A DNA stretch of 64,000 nucleotides from Saccharibacillus sacchari DSM 19268 (GTDB lineage: Bacteria; Bacillota; Bacilli; Paenibacillales; Paenibacillaceae), in assembly GCF_000585395.1 (NCBI RefSeq), contig NZ_KK073875.1, forward strand, positions 4,766,298 through 4,830,297, given 5' to 3'. The translations under genes and the position numbers were made by a program. This document shows, piece after piece, positions 59,784 through 64,000 of this stretch. A model generated the notes under the pieces. That model was not told the DNA's origin, made no database searches, and was given only the letters and a program-made list of their open reading frames with translations. Within the stretch, counting starts at the first letter, position 1, and every line of letters starts with the position of its first letter.

Positions 59784-60520
59784 GCCAGCACCTCCTTGAG
59801 TACTTCGATATGGCGTTCAAGCGCTTCTTTTTTGCCTTTTGCATCTTCGCTGTCCGATCGCCCCATCGAACCTGCCACTCGCTCCAGCTTGGCAATCTCG
59901 CCGATCCATTTCTTATGGAACACAGGTGAAGCCGCACGCACAAGAAAAGGACCGAAATCGAGCAATTGCTCGCGGTCGAGCGTTACCGAAGGCTCTCCTA
60001 CAGTCGTATCCGCGTAAAGCTCGGCATTTTCCTTTTCCGCCGACTCGCTGCGATCTCCTGTCAGAATCTCATAGATTTTGCCGTCTTCTTCAAGAATCGT
60101 CTCGCCCCGAAGCAGCCAGCCCTCTTCCAACAACCAGCGGCGGACCAGATCTTCCCCTACGTTCGGTTGCAGGATCAGGCGGCTTACGCCCTCCAGCTTG
60201 GCTTTTCCTTCGGTCAGAATTCGAACGATCAATGCACCGCCCATGCCTGCAACGGTAATCACGTCCGCTTCTCCCGGTTGAATCGCCGCCAATCCGTCTC
60301 CGAGTCTCACGGAAATTTTGTCTTGCAGTCCCGCTTCCGCGACTTGCTTCGCGGCAGCATCGTAAGGCCCACGATTCACTTCTCCCGCAATAGCCGAAAC
60401 CGCTCGGCCTTCCTGCACCGCATAGGTCGGCAGCAAAGCATGGTCCGAACCGATATCCGCCAGGCGACTGCCGGGCGGAATCAGTTTGCAAATCGTGTTT
60501 AATCGTTGTGATAATTTCAT
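59750..60520 (-). CDS. trmK: TrmK, tRNA m1A22 methyltransferase
   Basis: SAM-dependent methyltransferase (256 aa) of adenine 22 in tRNA. The SAM motif is LADIGSDHALLPTYAV; VAGMGGALIVRIL and LQPNVGEDLVRRWL are family motifs. ATG at 60520 is chosen since it overlaps the upstream stop (ATGA). yqfO follows, as in B. subtilis. An acidic helix near the end (GSMGRSDSEDAKGKKEALER) is typical. Confidence 0.95.
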   Translation of the reverse strand: MKLSQRLNTICKLIPPGSRLADIGSDHALLPTYAVQEGRAVSAIAGEVNRGPYDAAAKQVAEAGLQDKISVRLGDGLAAIQPGEADVITVAGMGGALIVRILTEGKAKLEGVSRLILQPNVGEDLVRRWLLEEGWLLRGETILEEDGKIYEILTGDRSESAEKENAELYADTTVGEPSVTLDREQLLDFGPFLVRAASPVFHKKWIGEIAKLERVAGSMGRSDSEDAKGKKEALERHIEVLKEVLACLPKDKPSFN

Positions 60521-61353
60521 ACAGACACCCACGCAATCCATTTTTTTCGCCAGATAAACAAGAAAATAAAGGCCAACGCCAACTTGCCCAGAATGTACAA
60601 AATGATTCCGTCCGGCGCATTTTGACGCAGCAACAAGCTGTCGAGCTCAGGCATGAACCAGAGCGTCACGCCGACCGCAAAGTAGATGGAAGCAAAACGC
60701 TTCGCCTTATGATGGGCAAGCCAGCTAAGCCAGAGCAGCAGCGCGCTAAGCGGCAGCCAAAGCAACTGAAGCATCGGCCAAGAAGCTCCGGGATTCATTT
60801 GTCCGAAAAACTTCGCGTACAACAGAATCAAGGCGCCCCAGCCGCTGTAATGCAGCAGTCCGCTCGGAACGATCATACCTACCGCAAGCCATACAACGGC
60901 ACACGCGGCAATCAAACCAAGCATAGACATCTCTATAGGCCAGCCGTTCAATCGAATCATCCAGGCCCCCAAGGCAAGCAGCACAAGGCTGCCGATCGCA
61001 TACAGCATTTGCCCGCCCATACCGCCCATCCAGGCTCTTCCCCTGGCGTATGTACCGAGCCCGTAGCAGAATGAGACAAGCGCCGCGATCGCCGCCGCTT
61101 GAAACGGCCAGTCTAAAATCTGGAAGTAGAATCCGATCAGGAAAATCAAAGCCACGCTAACAAACGAGAGTGCCCACAGCTTAAAATTACCCTGTTGCAG
61201 GGATGAAACCGACAACGTGCTTTTTTTCTTCGGCTGCGTTTGCTCATCATCATATAAGTTTAACAAAAAATCGCAATAATGTTCGGGTAAAAGTTTACCT
61301 TTACGCCAATTTTCGATTTCCATAATGATGACTCTCTTTTTTTCCCGTTCCAA
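60517..61353 (-). CDS. Uncharacterised multi-helix membrane protein
   Basis: Membrane protein (278 aa), family not recognised. The N-terminal 50 residues are soluble and charged (ENWRKGKLLPEHYCDFLLNL), followed by about eight hydrophobic helices (from residue 58 to the end). It is coupled by ATGA overlap to trmK. The start is TTG with AAGGAGG seven bases upstream; an ATG ten codons on has no Shine-Dalgarno. The C-terminus is basic, WRKKWIAWVSV. Confidence 0.75.
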   Translation of the reverse strand: MEREKKRVIIMEIENWRKGKLLPEHYCDFLLNLYDDEQTQPKKKSTLSVSSLQQGNFKLWALSFVSVALIFLIGFYFQILDWPFQAAAIAALVSFCYGLGTYARGRAWMGGMGGQMLYAIGSLVLLALGAWMIRLNGWPIEMSMLGLIAACAVVWLAVGMIVPSGLLHYSGWGALILLYAKFFGQMNPGASWPMLQLLWLPLSALLLWLSWLAHHKAKRFASIYFAVGVTLWFMPELDSLLLRQNAPDGIILYILGKLALAFIFLFIWRKKWIAWVSV

Positions 61354-61498
61354 AAGCGCTCCTCCTTATAGGGCCAGTCTTTAATCACTTACCGCTGCTG
61401 AAGCCGTTCTCATTTTTATATCGGCAAATCGCTTCGCTACGATTACCCGCAAGCCGCCAAGCGGCTATTCCTATTTTATTGTAACCAAAAATTTTCAA

Positions 61499-61603
61499 CC
61501 CGCCTATCAGGCGGGATACACGGATAGGCGGGACTTTTGAGCGAACCTCTCCCAGAAATCGACGCTTCACGCAAAAGACCACCGGAGCAGCGCCCCGGCG
61601 GTC
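61499..61603 (-). terminator. Double terminator after sigA
   Basis: First stem GACCACCGG/CCGGCGGTC (61577-61585 with 61595-61603, one G-U pair) with TTTTG on the minus strand, just after the sigA stop. Second at 61499-61532: the arm at 61499-61508 can pair with 61509-61515 or with 61523-61532, two exclusive hairpins, then TTGAAAATTTTT. Confidence 0.8.
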
Positions 61604-61614
61604 TGATCGGTCAT

Positions 61615-62742
61615 TTATTCCAGGAAATCTTTAAGTCGCTTGCTGCGGCTCGGATGGCGAAGCTTGCGGAGCGCTTTGGCTTCGATCTGACGAATCCGTT
61701 CGCGCGTAACGCCAAATACCTTGCCGACTTCTTCGAGAGTTCGCGTACGTCCGTCATCCAGACCGAAACGCAGTCTGAGCACGTTCTCCTCGCGGTCGGT
61801 CAATGTGTCGAGCACATCTTCCAACTGTTCCTTGAGCAGCTCGTAGGCAGCGGCATCTGCTGGAGCCAATGCTTCCTGATCTTCAATAAAATCGCCGAGA
61901 TGCGAGTCGTCTTCTTCACCGATCGGCGTTTCCAGCGAGACCGGTTCCTGGGCGATCTTCATGATCTCCCGAACCTTCTCTACGCTAAGTTCCATTTCGG
62001 CGGCAATTTCTTCCGGCGAGGGCTCTCGGCCGAACTCCTGCAACAACTGCCGGGAAACCCGGATCAGCTTGTTGATCGTCTCGACCATATGAACCGGAAT
62101 CCGAATGGTCCGGGCCTGATCGGCGATCGCACGGGTGATGGCCTGGCGAATCCACCAGGTGGCATACGTACTGAATTTGAACCCTTTTTTGTAGTCGAAT
62201 TTCTCTACCGCTTTGATGAGGCCCATATTGCCTTCCTGAATCAAATCCAGGAACAACATGCCTCGTCCGACATAGCGTTTGGCAATACTGACGACGAGAC
62301 GAAGATTCGCTTCCGCCAGACGGCGCTTGGCTTCTTCATCGCCTTCTTTGATCCGCTTTGCCAATTCCACTTCATCATCGGCGGAGAGCAAGGGAACGCG
62401 CCCGATTTCCTTGAGGTACATCCGTACCGGGTCGTTGATCTTAATACCCGGCGGCAGTGCGAGATCGTCTTCGAATTCCGATTCCTCGCTGCCTTCTCGT
62501 TCGCTTCTCAAACGCGGACGTTCTTCTTCCTCGTCGCTTTCGTCTCCTACTTCAATTCCCAGGTCACCTAGCTGTTCATAGAACTCATCGATCTGTTCAG
62601 GATCTTGATCGAACGGAGACAATTTCTCGGCAATCTCTTTATAGCTGAGATGCGATCTTTTTTTGCCGAGTTCGATCAATTGTTCCTTCACCTGGTCGAG
62701 AGTCAGTTCGCCTTCCAATTCCGTATGTTGCTCATTCGCCAT
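61615..62742 (-). CDS. sigA: RNA polymerase primary sigma factor SigA
   Basis: Housekeeping sigma factor (375 aa). Region 1.1 is present (acidic, to about 95), region 1.2 is [17 protein letters not shown], region 2.4 has [17 protein letters not shown], region 3 has [16 protein letters not shown], and region 4.2 is [20 protein letters not shown]. It lies downstream of dnaG, as in B. subtilis, and it recognises the TTGACA/TATAAT promoters listed here. Confidence 0.98.
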   Translation of the reverse strand: MANEQHTELEGELTLDQVKEQLIELGKKRSHLSYKEIAEKLSPFDQDPEQIDEFYEQLGDLGIEVGDESDEEEERPRLRSEREGSEESEFEDDLALPPGIKINDPVRMYLKEIGRVPLLSADDEVELAKRIKEGDEEAKRRLAEANLRLVVSIAKRYVGRGMLFLDLIQEGNMGLIKAVEKFDYKKGFKFSTYATWWIRQAITRAIADQARTIRIPVHMVETINKLIRVSRQLLQEFGREPSPEEIAAEMELSVEKVREIMKIAQEPVSLETPIGEEDDSHLGDFIEDQEALAPADAAAYELLKEQLEDVLDTLTDREENVLRLRFGLDDGRTRTLEEVGKVFGVTRERIRQIEAKALRKLRHPSRSKRLKDFLE

Positions 62743-62788
62743 TCTGAGACTCCCTCCTCCCCGGACTTCGAACCGAAAAACGCGTTCG

Positions 62789-64000
62789 CTATTGCCGTTC
62801 CAGGGCTATGATTTCACTTGCGATTTGAGCAGCGAGCAGGAAATCACCATCTTTTTCGGCGCGCATCATTTCTTCGCGTTTGCGCTCAATACCGCGCAAC
62901 TGGGGCACCTTGCGAACTTCCCGGATGCAATCGTCGAGTACCTGCTCGTTCCACTCACGCGGACCTTCCATCATAACAATGGCGCTAACCGTCTTCTCCA
63001 GCTTCTCGTCCTGTAAGGAAGAGATGAAGCGGCTGCTATCAGGCTCGCGGTCCTGCGCGTAAAAAGCATAAAGATAAGCGGATATGGCCGCATGTTCGGG
63101 TAGATTGAACTCGTTTCCGAGTCGTTGCTCGACATATTCGGATGCTTGACGGTCCTGAAGCATAAAGAACAGCAAACGTCGCTCAGCGGTTTGATGGGCA
63201 GGCAATAAATCACGGTTCGGACGCGTCCGGCGTTCTTGCGGGAAAAAATCCTCTTCGGAATTTCCGTAATTTCCGCCACCGCCTCCGAAGTTTCCTTTTT
63301 TTCCGTATCCGCCTTTATTCGCATAGTCTCCACGATCTCGGCCCCTGCCGCCATACTGTCCGCCGCGTCCGCCTTGTCTGGAATCGGAGTAAGCGGGTCC
63401 CGGATCTCCTTGGCCCGGAGCGGGTCTGCTCTGCTCCTGTCGGATCAGGTTGCAATCCTGCTTAAGGCTATCAAAGGAAACATCGACTTCGGAGGACAAT
63501 TCGCGCAGATAGACTTCTCGCTCGGTCGGCGAACTCAGAGCGGCAATAACCGGCAATGCGGCTCTGGCATAATCGACACGGCCGCTTTCTTCCGTTAAAC
63601 GATGGCCGCGACGCAGATTGGCCAGACGGAATTTCGTCGTCGAGGCCGCATCTTCCACCACTTGACGGATAAACCGATCTCCGCCGTTCGAACGAATATA
63701 ATCGTCGGGATCTACGCCGGGCGGCAGCATCGCGATTTTCACCTGCAAGCCTGCCTGTTCCAGAATCGGAATACTTTTCAGCGCCGCATTCTGCCCTGCA
63801 TTGTCTCCGTCGTAGCAGACAAGCACTTCGTCCGCCGTAGTTTTGATCATGGCTGCATGTTGGTCGGTAAGCGATGTACCCATTGTTGCGACTCCGTTAT
63901 GCACGCCGGCTTCCCAAGCCGCGATCACGTCACCGTAACCTTCGAATAAGACGGCCTGACGTTGCTTGCGAATCGCGCTTCGCGCCTGCCCGAAGTTGTA
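62789..64000 (-). CDS. dnaG: DNA primase (3' part, cut by the window edge)
   Basis: C-terminal 403 residues of primase; the 5' end is beyond base 64000. The TOPRIM domain is in view: [16 protein letters not shown], then [16 protein letters not shown] and [11 protein letters not shown]. After it comes an unusual glycine/arginine/tyrosine-rich linker (about 63255-63415), then the C-terminal helicase-binding domain ([21 protein letters not shown]). EGYGD replaces the usual EGYMD. It makes primers for replication and lies upstream of sigA. Confidence 0.96.
   Translation of the reverse strand, partial: YNFGQARSAIRKQRQAVLFEGYGDVIAAWEAGVHNGVATMGTSLTDQHAAMIKTTADEVLVCYDGDNAGQNAALKSIPILEQAGLQVKIAMLPPGVDPDDYIRSNGGDRFIRQVVEDAASTTKFRLANLRRGHRLTEESGRVDYARAALPVIAALSSPTEREVYLRELSSEVDVSFDSLKQDCNLIRQEQSRPAPGQGDPGPAYSDSRQGGRGGQYGGRGRDRGDYANKGGYGKKGNFGGGGGNYGNSEEDFFPQERRTRPNRDLLPAHQTAERRLLFFMLQDRQASEYVEQRLGNEFNLPEHAAISAYLYAFYAQDREPDSSRFISSLQDEKLEKTVSAIVMMEGPREWNEQVLDDCIREVRKVPQLRGIERKREEMMRAEKDGDFLLAAQIASEIIALERQ

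Overview
The window is a 64 kb stretch of a Gram-positive chromosome, almost certainly from the Paenibacillaceae (order Bacillales). Gene content and order follow the Bacillus/Paenibacillus core: the pyr operon, rluD-lspA-ileS-divIVA-ylmHG-sepF-ylmE-pgeF, the whole dcw (division and cell wall) cluster from ftsZ back to mraZ, bshC for bacillithiol, then typA, thiI-nifS, ypuI, rnpB, yqfO-trmK, sigA and dnaG. Nearly every gene is on the minus strand. The only well supported plus-strand genes are a chemoreceptor and a secreted coiled-coil protein. The cell would be motile (mcp, a sigma-D-like promoter) and make meso-DAP peptidoglycan (DNPR motif in MurE, LL-DAP aminotransferase).

Layout by position: 0-8 kb pyrR-pyrB-pyrC-carA-carB, read right to left from a consensus promoter through a PyrR-controlled attenuator; 8.3-10.3 kb chemoreceptor; 10.5-13.7 kb dapL, an RluD-family pseudouridine synthase and lspA; 13.9-17.5 kb a long (type 2) isoleucyl-tRNA synthetase with a complete T-box leader (specifier ATC); 17.5-21.3 kb divIVA, ylmH, ylmG, sepF, ylmE, pgeF; 21.5-36.1 kb ftsZ, ftsA, divIB, murG, murD, mraY, murF, murE, a PASTA PBP, ftsL, rsmH, mraZ; 36.3-37.9 kb bshC; 38-43 kb an oligopeptide ABC importer (oppABCF) with no oppD; 43-50.3 kb a small membrane protein, panE, an unusual PcsB-like coiled-coil protein, an orphan solute-binding protein, a PIN-PhoH ATPase, an FMN-binding protein and an LCP ligase; 50.5-57 kb typA, a membrane protein, thiI-nifS, a lytic transglycosylase and ypuI; 57-58 kb about 1.1 kb of structured non-coding DNA; 58.2-64 kb rnpB, yqfO, trmK, a membrane protein, sigA and the 3' part of dnaG.

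No defence island, prophage, insertion sequence or CRISPR array is present. The main unexplained signal is non-coding. A family of long nested palindromes occurs three times (about 4429-4570, 11907-12048, 57401-57608). Their stems stay paired although the stem sequences differ, while loop and end sequences are conserved. Beside the third copy is a four-unit, 49-bp tandem array whose units also look like co-varying hairpins. A second theme is what is missing: the dcw cluster has no spoVD, spoVE, murB or spoIIGA-sigE-sigG where relatives usually carry them. This fits a lineage that has lost sporulation (Saccharibacillus is one possibility; this is inference). Smaller points include the missing oppD, a class-A-looking RNase P RNA, an RGG-like linker in DnaG, and a divIVA terminator that straddles the ileS start site.
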